From positions 1 to 64,000 of the forward strand of contig NZ_JBOFQF010000017.1 in the NCBI RefSeq assembly GCF_051660745.1: a DNA stretch of 64,000 nucleotides. The letters run 5' to 3'. Below the pieces are notes generated by a model, which was not told where the DNA came from, made no database searches, and saw only the letters and a program-made list of their open reading frames with translations. The stretch is from Segniliparus sp051660745. Its GTDB lineage: Bacteria > Actinomycetota > Actinomycetes > Mycobacteriales > Mycobacteriaceae. Shown here one piece after another: positions 1 to 10,207 of the stretch (position 1 is the first letter of the stretch; each line of letters opens with the position of its first letter). Made by a program: the position numbers and the translations under genes.

Positions 1-76
1 CGAGCACGGGGTGCTCGGCGAGGCTCCAGCCGATGAGCGGGGGCGCTTGGTTGAACACCGTGTGGGTCTGTCGCAT
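1..76 (-). CDS. AidB-like acyl-CoA dehydrogenase, 5' end only (partial)
   Basis: The minus-strand frame opens with an ATG at 76 and runs off the left edge of the window. The 25 visible residues begin MRQTHTVFNQAPPLIGW, which closely resembles the N terminus of E. coli AidB (MHWQTHTVFNQPIPL) and of actinobacterial AidB-type acyl-CoA dehydrogenases. In this flavoprotein family the N-terminal strand takes part in tetramer contacts; AidB is induced by alkylation stress, whereas actinobacterial members are mostly annotated as FadE-type dehydrogenases. The catalytic part is outside the window, so substrate cannot be judged. The family call rests on the short N-terminal match alone. Confidence 0.6.
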   Translation of the reverse strand, partial: MRQTHTVFNQAPPLIGWSLAEHPVL

Positions 77-116
77 GAACGCCAGTGTAGTGGATCACAT
101 TCTGGATCCGGGTGGA

Positions 117-731
117 TCAGTTGTCGGCGGAGATTTTCGCCAGAAGCGCCCCGAGCTCGGCGACTTCGGCGGTCTGAGCTGTGACGATGTTCTGCGCGAT
201 CTGCTTCGCCTCGGGGCTCTGCCCCTTGGCCAGCTCGTTCTGGGCCATCTTCACCGCGCCGTCGTGGTGCTCGGCCATGAGCCCGATCCATTTCTTGTCG
301 AACTTCGAGCCGCTCAGGCCGCGCAGCTGCTCGACGTCTTTCTCGGAGACCATGCCGTCCGCGCCGCCCATCTCCATGCCGCCCATGTCGCCCGACATGC
401 CGGGCATATCCATGGAAGCCGAGGGCCGCGCCCCGAATTCGCGCTCGAACTTGTGGAACTGGTCGATCTCTGGAGCCTGCTCGTCGTGGATTTTGGCCGC
501 GATGGCTTTCACGTCCTCGTTCTGGCTGCGGTCCGGGACTAATGCGGCGAGGTCCAACGCCTGCTGGTGGTGCTGCGCCATGCCTGTGACAAAGTCCACA
601 TCCGCCTGATTGTGCTGCGCGGCTTGGGACGTGGGGGCCGCGGCGGTGGGGCCGGAAGTCGAACACGCCGCAGGGGAGAGCGCGAGCGCCGCCAAGACCA
701 GCCTTCCGACAAAGGGGGAAATATTATTCAT
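117..731 (-). CDS. DUF305 family secreted protein, probable copper/metal-associated lipoprotein
   Basis: The 204-residue product starts at the ATG at 731, preceded by a GAAGG ribosome site; the frame stays open further upstream but without such a site. The N terminus has a hydrophobic segment followed by SPAAC, an imperfect lipobox, so it is exported and perhaps lipid-anchored. Two His-rich helices carry the DUF305 signature: one contains MAQHHQQAL, the second MAEHHDGAVKMA. A Met/Gly-rich linker (MDMPGMSGDMGGMEMGG) lies between them, typical of periplasmic copper binding. DUF305 proteins are four-helix, ferritin-like metal proteins often linked to copper handling; the exact role here is not shown. 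It stands alone between an acyl-CoA dehydrogenase gene and the fatty acid synthase gene. Confidence 0.85.
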   Translation of the reverse strand: MNNISPFVGRLVLAALALSPAACSTSGPTAAAPTSQAAQHNQADVDFVTGMAQHHQQALDLAALVPDRSQNEDVKAIAAKIHDEQAPEIDQFHKFEREFGARPSASMDMPGMSGDMGGMEMGGADGMVSEKDVEQLRGLSGSKFDKKWIGLMAEHHDGAVKMAQNELAKGQSPEAKQIAQNIVTAQTAEVAELGALLAKISADN

Positions 732-926
732 AGTGGGAATGCCTTCATGTGCGCTGGGGCATGTGGCTGTGCGGACATGCAAGGCCTGGTGGATGGCGGG
801 CCTCGTGTCCACTCTAACAATTCGTCGCATATTCCGACCCGCCCCGCGTGGCCCGGGCGTCTCATTCGCGATTCCCCTAAGCTCGGAACCGGGAGCCGCT
901 CGGCGACACTCTATGAAGGTATTCTA

Positions 927-943
927 AGATTTCTTGGAAATCT
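927..943. promoter_or_regulatory. 17-bp perfect inverted repeat upstream of the fatty acid synthase gene
   Basis: AGATTTC, a 3-base centre TTG, then GAAATCT form a perfect 7-bp inverted repeat about 70 bp before the FAS-I start. In mycobacteria the fas-acpS operon is controlled by the TetR-type activator FasR, which binds upstream of fas and responds to long-chain acyl-CoA. By position this palindrome is a candidate FasR operator. I did not match it to a published consensus, so this is inference. Confidence 0.4.
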
Positions 944-1014
944 CTTAAGATGTCTAGATCGAGAACACCCCGCGCTGTGCGTGAGCGGGTCATCAAGAAT
1001 GAAGGAGCGTGCTC

Positions 1015-4000
1015 GTGACCACACATGAAAGCGAATTGGGCCGGGCGGAATCGGGCGGACGCGAGGCCGCGCACTCCAGTCTTGCGGAGCGGCTCATCGC
1101 GGGGGAGCCCTACGCGCTCGCGTTCGGCGGCCAAGGCGTCTCGTGGCTCGCCCCGCTCGGCGAGCTGATCCGCAGCGCAGGCCTGGAGGGGCACGCCCAG
1201 TGGCTGCTCGCCGAGTCGGCCGCTCTGGTGCGCCCCGTGTACGACGAGCTGTCCGTGGCCCGGCCATACGGTTTCGAGCCGTTGGAGTGGATGGACTGGG
1301 AAGAGCCGCCCGCGGAGTCGCTGGTGCTGCCCCCGGCCGTCTCCGGCCCCGGCGTCCTCTTCGGCCAAGTGCTGGCCCTGCACGCCCTCACCGCGCTCGG
1401 GCTCGACTGGAAGAACCACCGCCCGGTCGTCTTCGAGGGGCATTCCCTGGGCATCGTCGCGGCCGAGGCGGCGAAGCGCGGCGGCGACGAGGACACCCAG
1501 CTGTTGGCGATCACCCAGCTCCTCGGCGCGGCTGCTTCGCTCGTGGCGCGGCGCAACGGGCTGCTCGGCTCGGCGCAGGCCCCCTCGCTCCTTTCTGTGA
1601 AGAACGTCGAGCCCGAGTTCATCCGAGGCCTGGTCGAAGAGTTCCACGCGATCCACAACCACCCCGGCGACCCCGTCCTCGCGCTGCGCAACGGGCGGCG
1701 CTCGGTGACCCTCTCGGGCAACCCGCTGCGTCTGCGCGCGTTCCAGGCGTACGCCAACAGCATCGCCGAGAAGCAGGTCGAGGAGCGCAAGAAGAAGTTG
1801 CGCGGCGGCTCGGTCTTCGAGCCCGGGTTCGACGCGGTGCACGCGTCCGTCGGCTTCCACCACCCCCACCTGGCCCCGACGGTCGACCTGGTCGGCGGTT
1901 GGGCCGCCCGATGCGGCTTGGATGTGGACCTCGCCAGGCACTTCACGCAAAAGATCCTGGTCGAGCAGGTCGACTGGGTGAGCCAGGTCGAGGGCATCGT
2001 CGAGTCGGGCGCGCGCTGGATCCTCGACGTGGGCCCCGGCGACATGCTGGCCCGCCTCACCGCGCCCGTGGTGCGCGGTGAGGGCATCGGCCTGGTCTCG
2101 GTCGCCACACGGGACGGGCAGCGCGCGCTCTTCACCAGGGGCGAGGCCCCGGAGCTGCCGAAGCCGTGGACGGACTTCACCCCTGAGCTGGTGCGCCTGC
2201 CGGGCGGCAAACTCGCCGCGCAGACCGCGTTCACCAAGCTCACCGGGCGTTCGCCGATCCTGCTCGCGGGCATGACCCCGACCACCGTCGACCCGCAGAT
2301 CGTGGCGGCGGCGGCCAATGCCGGGCACTGGGCGGAGCTCGCGGGCGGCGGCCAGGTCACCGAGCAGATCTTCGCGGAGCACGTCGAGAAGCTCAAGGGG
2401 CTGCTCGAACCTGGTCGCGCCGTGCAGTTCAACTCGCTGTTCCTCGACCCCTACTTGTGGAAGCTCCAGGTCAGCGGCAAGCGCATCGTGCCGAAGGCCC
2501 GCTCGACGGGCGCGCCCTTCGACGGCCTGATCGTCACGGCGGGCATCCCCGACCTCCCCGAGGCGCTCGAGCTCATCGAAGAGCTGCGCGACATCGGCTT
2601 CTCCTACATCGCCTTCAAGCCCGGCACGGTCGACCAGATCAAGGCGGTGATCCGGATCGCGAAAGAAGCCGGGCCCGACCAGAAGATCATCGCCCACATC
2701 GAGGGCGGCCGGGCTGGCGGCCACCACTCGTGGGAAGACCTCGACGACCTGCTGATCGCCACCTACCACGAGCTGCGCAAGCAGTCGAACCTCGTCATCT
2801 GCGTCGGCGGCGGGATCGGCACCGCCGAGCGCGCGGCCGAGTACTTGACCGGTGTGTGGTCCGAGCAGCTCGGCTACCCGAAGATGCCGGTGGACGGCAT
2901 CCTCGTCGGCACGGCGGCGATGGCGGCCTTGGAGGCGACCACGTCGCCCGACGTGAAGCGGCTCCTGGTCGAGACGACCGGATCGCCTGACTGGATCCCC
3001 GCGGGCGGCGAGTCCGGCGGCATGGCCTCGGGGCGCAGCCAGCTCGGCGCGGACATCCACGAGATCGACAACTCCGCCTCGCGGTGCGGCAGGCTGCTCG
3101 ACGAGGTCGCGGGCGACGAAGAAGCGGTCGCCAAGCGCAAGGGCGAGATCATCGAGGCGCTCAACAAGACGGCGAAGCCGTACTTCGGCGACGTGGCCGC
3201 GATGACGTATCGCGAATGGCTCGAACGGTACGTGGAGATCTCCGACGCGGGCGACACCTCGCCGACCGGCCATCAGTCCGAGAAATGGCTCGACGTCACC
3301 TGGCAGGAGCGGTTCCTCTCGATGGCGCGCCGCGCCGAGGCCCGGCTCAGCGAGTCGGACGAGGGCGAGATCGAGACGCTGTTCCCGGACGTGGATTCCG
3401 TCGCCGACGGGCAGGGCGCGATCGCCCGGCTCGCCCAGGCGTACCCGGACTTCGCCCAGACGGTCCTGCACCCCGGCGACGTCGCGTTCTTCGTCTCGCT
3501 CTGCAAGCAGTTCGGCAAGCCGGTCTGCTTCGTGCCGGTCGTCGACAAAGACGTGCGCCGCTGGTGGCGCAGCGACTCGCTGTGGCAGGCGCACGACCCC
3601 CGCTACACGGCGGACCAGGTGTGCGTCATCCCCGGCCCGGTGGCGGTCGCGGGCATCACGAGACTGGACGAGCCGGTCGGCGAATTGCTCGACCGGTTCG
3701 AGAAAGCCGCGGTCGACGAGCTCGTCGCGGCGGGCGCGCAGGCGAAAGACGTGCCCGCTCGGCGCGAAGCCGCGTTCGCCGGGGCGCTCGGCGTGTTCTT
3801 GGCCGCCCCGGACGTGCTGTGGGCGGAGCGCCTCACGACGAACCCGGTCCACCGGCTCGGCGACCTGGACGCTTGGCAGCAGGTCGAGCCGCACCTGCTG
3901 GAGCACCAGGCCACCGGGGCGACCGTCGTCCTCACCGAGGCCGACCGGGTCACGTTGTCCATCCCGGTGAACGACCAGCTGCTCGCGCTGCGCTTCGCGG

Positions 4001-7000
4001 TGCCCGGCTCGGCGGCCACCGGCGGCGTTCCGGTGTTCACCGACGAGGACGCCGCGAGCGCGATGACCGGCCTGCTCCAGGTCCTCGCCGGGGGCGAGCT
4101 GCCCCCGGTGACGGACGGAGCCACGACGATCAGCACGGCGTGGACCCCGAACCTGCCTGCCGACCACGCCGGGGTCACGGCGGTCACGCTGCCCAAGCCG
4201 TTGCAGCCCGCGACGATCCCGTACCTCGGCAAAGTCGTGCCGGACGCGGTCGTCGGCCTCTCCTGGCCCGCGGTCTTCGCGGTGCTCGGCTCGGCGAAGA
4301 CCCCCGACGGGAAAGCCGTGGTCGAAGGATTGCTCGACCTGGTGCACCTCGACCACGCGGTGAAGCTCGCGGGCGAGATCCCGTCCTGGGAGACGACGTT
4401 CTCGATCACCGCGAAGCTGGGCGAGGTGGCGGACACCGGGCTCGGCAGGGTCGTCGCGGTCGACGTGTCGATCGTCGACGCGCAGAGCGGCCGCGCGGTC
4501 GCCGAGCTCGTGGAGCGCTTCGCGATCCGGGGCCGCGTCGGCGACGCGGAGCTCGAGGACCCGGTCCGCGCGGGCGGCTCGGTCACCGACGAGGCGGTGG
4601 ACACCACTCGCGCCAAGCGGCGCGAGGCCGTGATCGTCGCGCCGTCCGACCTCAGGGCGTTCGCGCAGGTCTCCGGCGACCACAACCCGATCCACACGAG
4701 CCTTGTCGCGGCGAAGCTCGCGGGCCTGCCGATGCCGATCGTGCACGGCATGTGGCTCTCGGCCGCCGCGCAGCAAGTGGTCGCCGCCGTCGACATGCGC
4801 GAAGGCCAGCCAGCTCCGCGCCGGATCGTCGGCTGGACCACGCGTTTCCTCGGCATGGTGTACCCGGAGTCCCCGGTGTCGGTGCGGGTCGACCGGGTCG
4901 GAGTCGACCACGGCGGCGAGCTGATCGAGGTGACTTGCCGTCTCGACGGCGAGCTGGTCATGGCCGCTTCGACGCGCCTGGCCCCGCCGAAGACGGTGTA
5001 CGCCTTCCCCGGCCAGGGCATCCAGGCCAAGGGCATGGGCCTCACGTCCCGAGGCCGCTCCAAGGCCGCGCGGAAGATCTGGGACCGGGCCGACAAGTTC
5101 ACCAAGGAGAGCCTCGGCTTCTCGATCCTCGGCGTGGTCCGGGACAACCCGACCTCCATCGTGGTGGACGGGGTGCGCTACGACCATCCCGAAGGCGTCC
5201 TGCATCTGACCCAGTTCACCCAGGTCGCGATGGCCACCACGGCGCTCGCGCAGGTCGAGGAGTTCAAGGAGTCCGGAGCATACGTCGAGGACGCGATCCT
5301 CTGCGGCCACTCGGTCGGCGAGTACAACGCGATCGCCGCGATCGCGAGCCTGCTCCCGCTCGAGGGCGTGCTCGCGGTGGTCTACAAGCGCGGCATGACG
5401 ATGAACCACTTCCTGCCCCGCGACGCGGAGGGCCGCTCGAACTACCAGATGGCGGCGATCCGCCCGGTCCACCTCGGCCTCGCCGACGACGAGGTGTTCG
5501 ACTGGCTCGAAGGCCTCTCCCAGCGCAGCGGCGAGTTCCTGCAGATCGTGAACTACAACCTGCGCGGCACGCAGTACGCCATCGCGGGCACGGTCGCCGG
5601 GATCAAGTTCCTCGAGAAGGAGTGCAAGCGGCTGCAGGCCGAAGTGGGCGGCAAGTCGTCGTTCATCCGGGTGCCCGGCGTGGACGTGCCGTTCCACTCG
5701 ACGCTGCTGCGTCCGGGGGTGCCGGAGTTCCGCGAGGTCCTCTTGCAGATCATCCCGGAGGAGGGCGACCCCGCGCTCGTCGTGGGCAAGTACATCCCGA
5801 ACCTCGTGGCGCGGGTCTTCAGCCTGGAGCGCGACTTCGTCGAGTCGATCGCCGAGGTGGTGCCGTCCGAGCCGATCCAGGAGATCCTGCACGACTGGAC
5901 GATCTGGAGCTCGCAGCCCCGCAGGCTGGTCTCCCGCCTGGTGGTGGAGCTGCTCGCGTGGCAGTTCGCGAGCCCGGTGCGGTGGATCGAGACCCAGGAC
6001 CTCCTGTTCTCCCCGGTGCTCGCGGGCGGCCTGCAGGTCGAGCGGTTCGTGGAGATCGGGGTCGGCAACGCGCCGACTGTGGCGAACATGGCCCGCAACA
6101 CCCTCAAGCTCGACCTGTTCGCGGGCGCTCGGGTCGAGACGTTCAACATCGAGCGCGACTGGGCGCTGGTGACCAGCACGGACGAGCCGGTGGAGGAGGA
6201 GCCCGAGGTCGAAGATTCCCCGCAAGCGGGAGGTGCCCCCACGCCTGCGGCCGAGGCCGCGCCCGCCGCCGAGGCCCCTGCTCCCGTCGCGGCCGCCCCT
6301 GCGCCTGCGGTGTCGGCAGGCCCGAGGCCCGACGACATCGCGTTCACGGCGGCGGACGCGTCGGTCGCGCTCATCGCGCTGTCCGTGAAGCTGCGCCCGG
6401 ACCAGCTCACGCCAGCCGACAGCATCGAGTCGCTCTGCGAGGGCGCGTCGTCCCGGCGCAACCAGCTGCTCCTCGACCTCGGGGCCGAGCTCAACCTCGG
6501 CGCCATCGATGGAGCCTCGGAGGCCGACCTGCCTGCCCTGAAGGGCACGGTGAGCAAGCTGGCCCGCACGTACAAGCCGTACGGCCCGGTGCTCACCGAC
6601 GCGGTGAACGACCAGGTGCGCAAGGTGCTCGGACCGACCGGCAAGCGCGCCAGCCACGTGCTGGAGCGGGTCAAGGACGTCTGGGAGCTCGGCGCGGGGT
6701 GGGGCCAGCATGTGCTGGTCGCCATCGCGCTCGGCACCAGGGACGGCGCGAGCGTCCGCGACGGGCAGCTCGCAGTCCTCGAGGTCCCGGCCAACGCGGG
6801 CGCCGTCGACGCGCTCGTGGACGCCGCGGTCGCGTCGGTCGGCGCCGCCAACGGCGTCGCGGTCGCCCTGCCCGCGAAGGGCGGCGGCGCAGGCGGCACG
6901 GTGGACGCCTCGGTGCTCGCCGAGCTCACCGAGCACATCACCGGCCCGGACGGCGTGCTCGCCGCCGCCGCGAAGCTCGTGCTCGCCAGGCTCGGACATG

Positions 7001-10000
7001 CCGAAGAGGCCCCCGCGCCTGTTGCGGACGTGGACAGCGAGCTCGCCGAGCTCGTCACGGCCGAGCTCGGGTCGGACTGGGCGCGCGTGGTCACGCCTGC
7101 CTTCGAGGCCCGCAGAGCGGTGCTGCTCGACGACGCGTGGGCGGGCCTGCGGGAAGTGCTGGCGCGGATTTGGACGACTGGTTCCGCGGTCCCCGCCGAG
7201 CGGTTCGCCGGAGCGGGCGAGGCCGTGGCGCGCCAGGCCGACTGGTGGTCGCGCCGCGCCGAAGCCGAAGGCAAGGCGGAGCTCGCGAAGGCGTACTCGG
7301 CGTATGCGGCGGCCGCGCGCGACGAGGCCGAGGGCGAGTGGTCTGGCGATGTCGCGGTCGTGACCGGCGCGGGCAAGGGCTCGATCGCCACGGCGGTCGT
7401 GGCCCGGCTCTTGGCAGGCGGCGCGACCGTGGTGGCGACGACCTCCTCGCTGTCCGAAGAGCGTCTCGCGTACTATCGCAAGCTCTACCAGGAGCACGCC
7501 CGGGCAGGCGCGGCCTTGTGGGCCGTTCCCGCGAACATGGCCTCCTACCAGGACGTGGACGCGCTGGTCGACTGGATTGCCACCGAGCAGACCCGCAACC
7601 TTGGCGGCGTCAAGGACGTCGTCAAGCCCGCGCTGACCCCGACGCTGCTCTTCCCGTTCGCGGCCCCGAGGGTCGTCGGCGACCTCGCGGACGCCGGGCC
7701 TCGGGCGGAGTTGGAGATGAAGGTGCTGCTCTGGGCGGCAGAACGGCTCATCGGCGGCATCGCGGCCAAGACCGGAAGCTTCGACCTCGGCGCGCGGCTG
7801 CACGTGGTGCTGCCGGGCTCGCCGAACCGGGGGCTCTTCGGCGGCGACGGCGCGTACGGCGAGTCCAAGGCCGCGCTCGACGCGCTGGTCTCCCGCTGGG
7901 AGGCCGAGAAGACCTGGACCAAGCGGGTCACCCTCGCGCACGCCATCATCGGGTGGGTGCGCGGCACCGGCCTGATGGGCGGCAACGACGCGGTGGTCGA
8001 GACGGTCGAGCAGGAAGGCGTGCGGACCTTCTCCACGGACGAGATGGCCGAGGAGCTGCTGCGCCTCTGCACGGTGGAGGCTCGCGCCATCGCCGGGTCC
8101 GCCCCGTTGGCCAAGGACCTCACAGGCGGGCTCGCCGGAGTCCGGCTGGACATGGCCGCCCTCGCCGAGCAGGTCGAGAAGGCCGCTCTGGCCAAGGAGC
8201 CGGAGGCGGACGGGCCGGAGACCATCCTGGCCCTGCCGTCCCCGGCGCGGTTGGCCGACACGGCGGGCTTCGCCTGGCCGAGCCTGGACGTCGCCCCGAA
8301 GGACCTCGTGGTCATCGTCGGCGCGGGCGAGGTCGGCCCGTACGGCTCCTCGCGCACGCGGTGGGAAGTCGAGGTGACCGGCGACCTCTCGGCCGCAGGC
8401 GTGCTCGAACTCGCCTGGGTGACCGGCCTCGTGACCTGGCAGCGCGACCCGGAGCCTGCCTGGTACGACAGCGAGAGCGGCGAACTGGTCCGCGAGGAGG
8501 AGATCGCATCCCGCTACCGCGAGCAGGTGCTCGAGCACAGCGGCATCCGGCTCCTCACGACGCAGACCCTTGTCGAGGGCGACAGCACTAGCCGTCCGCT
8601 GCACGCCGAGGTGTTCCTCACCGAGGACCTCACCTTCGTCGTGTCGAGCGAGGCGGAGGCGCGGGCGTTCGCGGACGCGGACCCCGAGCGGACCGTGATC
8701 GCGCAAGCAGGCTCGGACTGGAAGGTCACCCGCAAGGAGGGCACCCAGATCCGGGTGCCGCGCAAAGTCGTCATGACGCGGACCGCGGCCGGACAGGTCC
8801 CGGACGGTTTCGACCCGACCGCGTGGGGCGTGCCCCGCGAGATGCTCGCGGTCACCGACCGCCTGGCGCTGTGGAACCTGGTCGCGACGGTCGACGCGTT
8901 CCTGTCCTCGGGCTTCAGCCCGGCGGAGCTCCTGGCCTCGGTGCACCCGACGCAGGTGGCCAGCGTCCAGGGTGTCGGCATGGGCGGGGTGACCTCGCTC
9001 CTGCGGATGTACCACGACTTCCTGTTCAAGGGGTCGCCGGACCAGAACGACATCCTGCAGGAGACGTTGCCGAACGTGGTCGCCGCGCATGTGGTGCAGT
9101 CCTATGTGGGCAGCTACGGCGCGATGGTGCACCCGGTCGCCGCATGCGCGACGACCGCCGTGTCCATCGAGGAGGGCGTCGACAAGATCACCCTCGGCAA
9201 GGCGCTCTTCGCGGTGGCGGGCGGCTACGACGACATGAGCCTGCAGGAGGTGCTCGGCTTCGCGGAGATGTCCGCGACGGCGGACCTCCTCGCGTTGACC
9301 GAGCAAGGGATCAGCGTCCAGCGCTCCTCGCGGGCGAACGACCGCAGGCGCGCCGGGTTCGTGGACTCGCAGGGCGGCGGGACGATCCTGCTCGCCCGTG
9401 GCGACATCGCGCAGCAGCTCGGCCTCCCGGTGCTCGGCGTGGTCGGCTATGCGCAGTCCTTCGGCGACGGCGTGCACACCTCGATCCCCGCTCCTGGCAT
9501 CGGCGCGCTCGCGGCGGGCCTCGGCGGACGGAGCTCGCAGCTCGCGGCTTCGCTGCAGAAGTTCGGGCTCGGCGCGGACGATGTGTCCGTGGTGTCCAAG
9601 CACGACACCTCCACGCTCGCGAACGACCCGAACGAGGCGAACCTGCACGAGCGGCTCGCCGAAGCCCTTGGCCGCACCGACGGCGCCCCGTTGTTCGTGA
9701 TCTCCCAGAAGAGCCTCACCGGGCACTCGAAGGGCGGCGCGGCGGCATTCCAGACGATCGGCTTGTGCCAGGTGCTCGCCTCCGGGCGGGTCCCGGCGAA
9801 CCGGAGCCTGGACTGCGTGGACGAGGTGATGGCCGAGCACGAGCACCTGGTGTGGCTCAAGGAGCCGCTGGCCTTCGGCGGGAGCTTCCCGCTCAAGGCG
9901 GGCGTGGTGACCTCGCTTGGCTTCGGGCACGTGTCGGGGCTCATCCTGGTGGTGCATTCGGACGCGTTCCTCGCGGCCCTGTCCGACGAGCAGCGGGGCG

Positions 10001-10203
10001 ACTACCTGCGCCGCGCGAACGAGCGCCGGATCGCGGGCCAGCGCCGCCTGCAGGAGGCGATGTACGGCGGCGAGCCCGCCTACTCGCGTCCGGACGACCG
10101 CAGGCTCGACGGCGAGGGCCACAAGGCCGAGGAAGCCTCCGAGATGAAGGTGCTCCTCGACCCCGCCTACCGGTTGGCCGCCTCCGGCCACTACGAGGCA
10201 TAG
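1015..10203 (+). CDS. fas: Type I fatty acid synthase (FAS-I), single chain
   Basis: This 3062-residue multienzyme makes long-chain acyl-CoAs de novo in the cytosol and feeds FAS-II and mycolic acid synthesis; the M. tuberculosis enzyme is 3069 residues. Domains in order: acetyltransferase with GHSLG (Ser144); enoyl reductase (ILLAGMTPTTVDP near 416, flavin loop EGGRAGGHHS near 560); dehydratase hot-dog (DHNPIHTS...HGMW near 1222-1240); malonyl/palmitoyl transferase with GHSVG (Ser1433); ACP with phosphopantetheine Ser1812 (GASSRRNQ); ketoreductase (TGAGKGS near 2118, YGESK near 2280); ketosynthase with Cys2711 (VAACATT) and KHDTSTLANDPNE near 2862. All catalytic motifs look intact. I chose the GTG at 1015 because GAAGGAG at 1001-1007 is correctly spaced for it; the GTG at 1009 is too close. 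acpS follows four bases after the stop. Confidence 0.98.
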   Translation: MTTHESELGRAESGGREAAHSSLAERLIAGEPYALAFGGQGVSWLAPLGELIRSAGLEGHAQWLLAESAALVRPVYDELSVARPYGFEPLEWMDWEEPPAESLVLPPAVSGPGVLFGQVLALHALTALGLDWKNHRPVVFEGHSLGIVAAEAAKRGGDEDTQLLAITQLLGAAASLVARRNGLLGSAQAPSLLSVKNVEPEFIRGLVEEFHAIHNHPGDPVLALRNGRRSVTLSGNPLRLRAFQAYANSIAEKQVEERKKKLRGGSVFEPGFDAVHASVGFHHPHLAPTVDLVGGWAARCGLDVDLARHFTQKILVEQVDWVSQVEGIVESGARWILDVGPGDMLARLTAPVVRGEGIGLVSVATRDGQRALFTRGEAPELPKPWTDFTPELVRLPGGKLAAQTAFTKLTGRSPILLAGMTPTTVDPQIVAAAANAGHWAELAGGGQVTEQIFAEHVEKLKGLLEPGRAVQFNSLFLDPYLWKLQVSGKRIVPKARSTGAPFDGLIVTAGIPDLPEALELIEELRDIGFSYIAFKPGTVDQIKAVIRIAKEAGPDQKIIAHIEGGRAGGHHSWEDLDDLLIATYHELRKQSNLVICVGGGIGTAERAAEYLTGVWSEQLGYPKMPVDGILVGTAAMAALEATTSPDVKRLLVETTGSPDWIPAGGESGGMASGRSQLGADIHEIDNSASRCGRLLDEVAGDEEAVAKRKGEIIEALNKTAKPYFGDVAAMTYREWLERYVEISDAGDTSPTGHQSEKWLDVTWQERFLSMARRAEARLSESDEGEIETLFPDVDSVADGQGAIARLAQAYPDFAQTVLHPGDVAFFVSLCKQFGKPVCFVPVVDKDVRRWWRSDSLWQAHDPRYTADQVCVIPGPVAVAGITRLDEPVGELLDRFEKAAVDELVAAGAQAKDVPARREAAFAGALGVFLAAPDVLWAERLTTNPVHRLGDLDAWQQVEPHLLEHQATGATVVLTEADRVTLSIPVNDQLLALRFAVPGSAATGGVPVFTDEDAASAMTGLLQVLAGGELPPVTDGATTISTAWTPNLPADHAGVTAVTLPKPLQPATIPYLGKVVPDAVVGLSWPAVFAVLGSAKTPDGKAVVEGLLDLVHLDHAVKLAGEIPSWETTFSITAKLGEVADTGLGRVVAVDVSIVDAQSGRAVAELVERFAIRGRVGDAELEDPVRAGGSVTDEAVDTTRAKRREAVIVAPSDLRAFAQVSGDHNPIHTSLVAAKLAGLPMPIVHGMWLSAAAQQVVAAVDMREGQPAPRRIVGWTTRFLGMVYPESPVSVRVDRVGVDHGGELIEVTCRLDGELVMAASTRLAPPKTVYAFPGQGIQAKGMGLTSRGRSKAARKIWDRADKFTKESLGFSILGVVRDNPTSIVVDGVRYDHPEGVLHLTQFTQVAMATTALAQVEEFKESGAYVEDAILCGHSVGEYNAIAAIASLLPLEGVLAVVYKRGMTMNHFLPRDAEGRSNYQMAAIRPVHLGLADDEVFDWLEGLSQRSGEFLQIVNYNLRGTQYAIAGTVAGIKFLEKECKRLQAEVGGKSSFIRVPGVDVPFHSTLLRPGVPEFREVLLQIIPEEGDPALVVGKYIPNLVARVFSLERDFVESIAEVVPSEPIQEILHDWTIWSSQPRRLVSRLVVELLAWQFASPVRWIETQDLLFSPVLAGGLQVERFVEIGVGNAPTVANMARNTLKLDLFAGARVETFNIERDWALVTSTDEPVEEEPEVEDSPQAGGAPTPAAEAAPAAEAPAPVAAAPAPAVSAGPRPDDIAFTAADASVALIALSVKLRPDQLTPADSIESLCEGASSRRNQLLLDLGAELNLGAIDGASEADLPALKGTVSKLARTYKPYGPVLTDAVNDQVRKVLGPTGKRASHVLERVKDVWELGAGWGQHVLVAIALGTRDGASVRDGQLAVLEVPANAGAVDALVDAAVASVGAANGVAVALPAKGGGAGGTVDASVLAELTEHITGPDGVLAAAAKLVLARLGHAEEAPAPVADVDSELAELVTAELGSDWARVVTPAFEARRAVLLDDAWAGLREVLARIWTTGSAVPAERFAGAGEAVARQADWWSRRAEAEGKAELAKAYSAYAAAARDEAEGEWSGDVAVVTGAGKGSIATAVVARLLAGGATVVATTSSLSEERLAYYRKLYQEHARAGAALWAVPANMASYQDVDALVDWIATEQTRNLGGVKDVVKPALTPTLLFPFAAPRVVGDLADAGPRAELEMKVLLWAAERLIGGIAAKTGSFDLGARLHVVLPGSPNRGLFGGDGAYGESKAALDALVSRWEAEKTWTKRVTLAHAIIGWVRGTGLMGGNDAVVETVEQEGVRTFSTDEMAEELLRLCTVEARAIAGSAPLAKDLTGGLAGVRLDMAALAEQVEKAALAKEPEADGPETILALPSPARLADTAGFAWPSLDVAPKDLVVIVGAGEVGPYGSSRTRWEVEVTGDLSAAGVLELAWVTGLVTWQRDPEPAWYDSESGELVREEEIASRYREQVLEHSGIRLLTTQTLVEGDSTSRPLHAEVFLTEDLTFVVSSEAEARAFADADPERTVIAQAGSDWKVTRKEGTQIRVPRKVVMTRTAAGQVPDGFDPTAWGVPREMLAVTDRLALWNLVATVDAFLSSGFSPAELLASVHPTQVASVQGVGMGGVTSLLRMYHDFLFKGSPDQNDILQETLPNVVAAHVVQSYVGSYGAMVHPVAACATTAVSIEEGVDKITLGKALFAVAGGYDDMSLQEVLGFAEMSATADLLALTEQGISVQRSSRANDRRRAGFVDSQGGGTILLARGDIAQQLGLPVLGVVGYAQSFGDGVHTSIPAPGIGALAAGLGGRSSQLAASLQKFGLGADDVSVVSKHDTSTLANDPNEANLHERLAEALGRTDGAPLFVISQKSLTGHSKGGAAAFQTIGLCQVLASGRVPANRSLDCVDEVMAEHEHLVWLKEPLAFGGSFPLKAGVVTSLGFGHVSGLILVVHSDAFLAALSDEQRGDYLRRANERRIAGQRRLQEAMYGGEPAYSRPDDRRLDGEGHKAEEASEMKVLLDPAYRLAASGHYEA

Positions 10204-10207
10204 CCCC

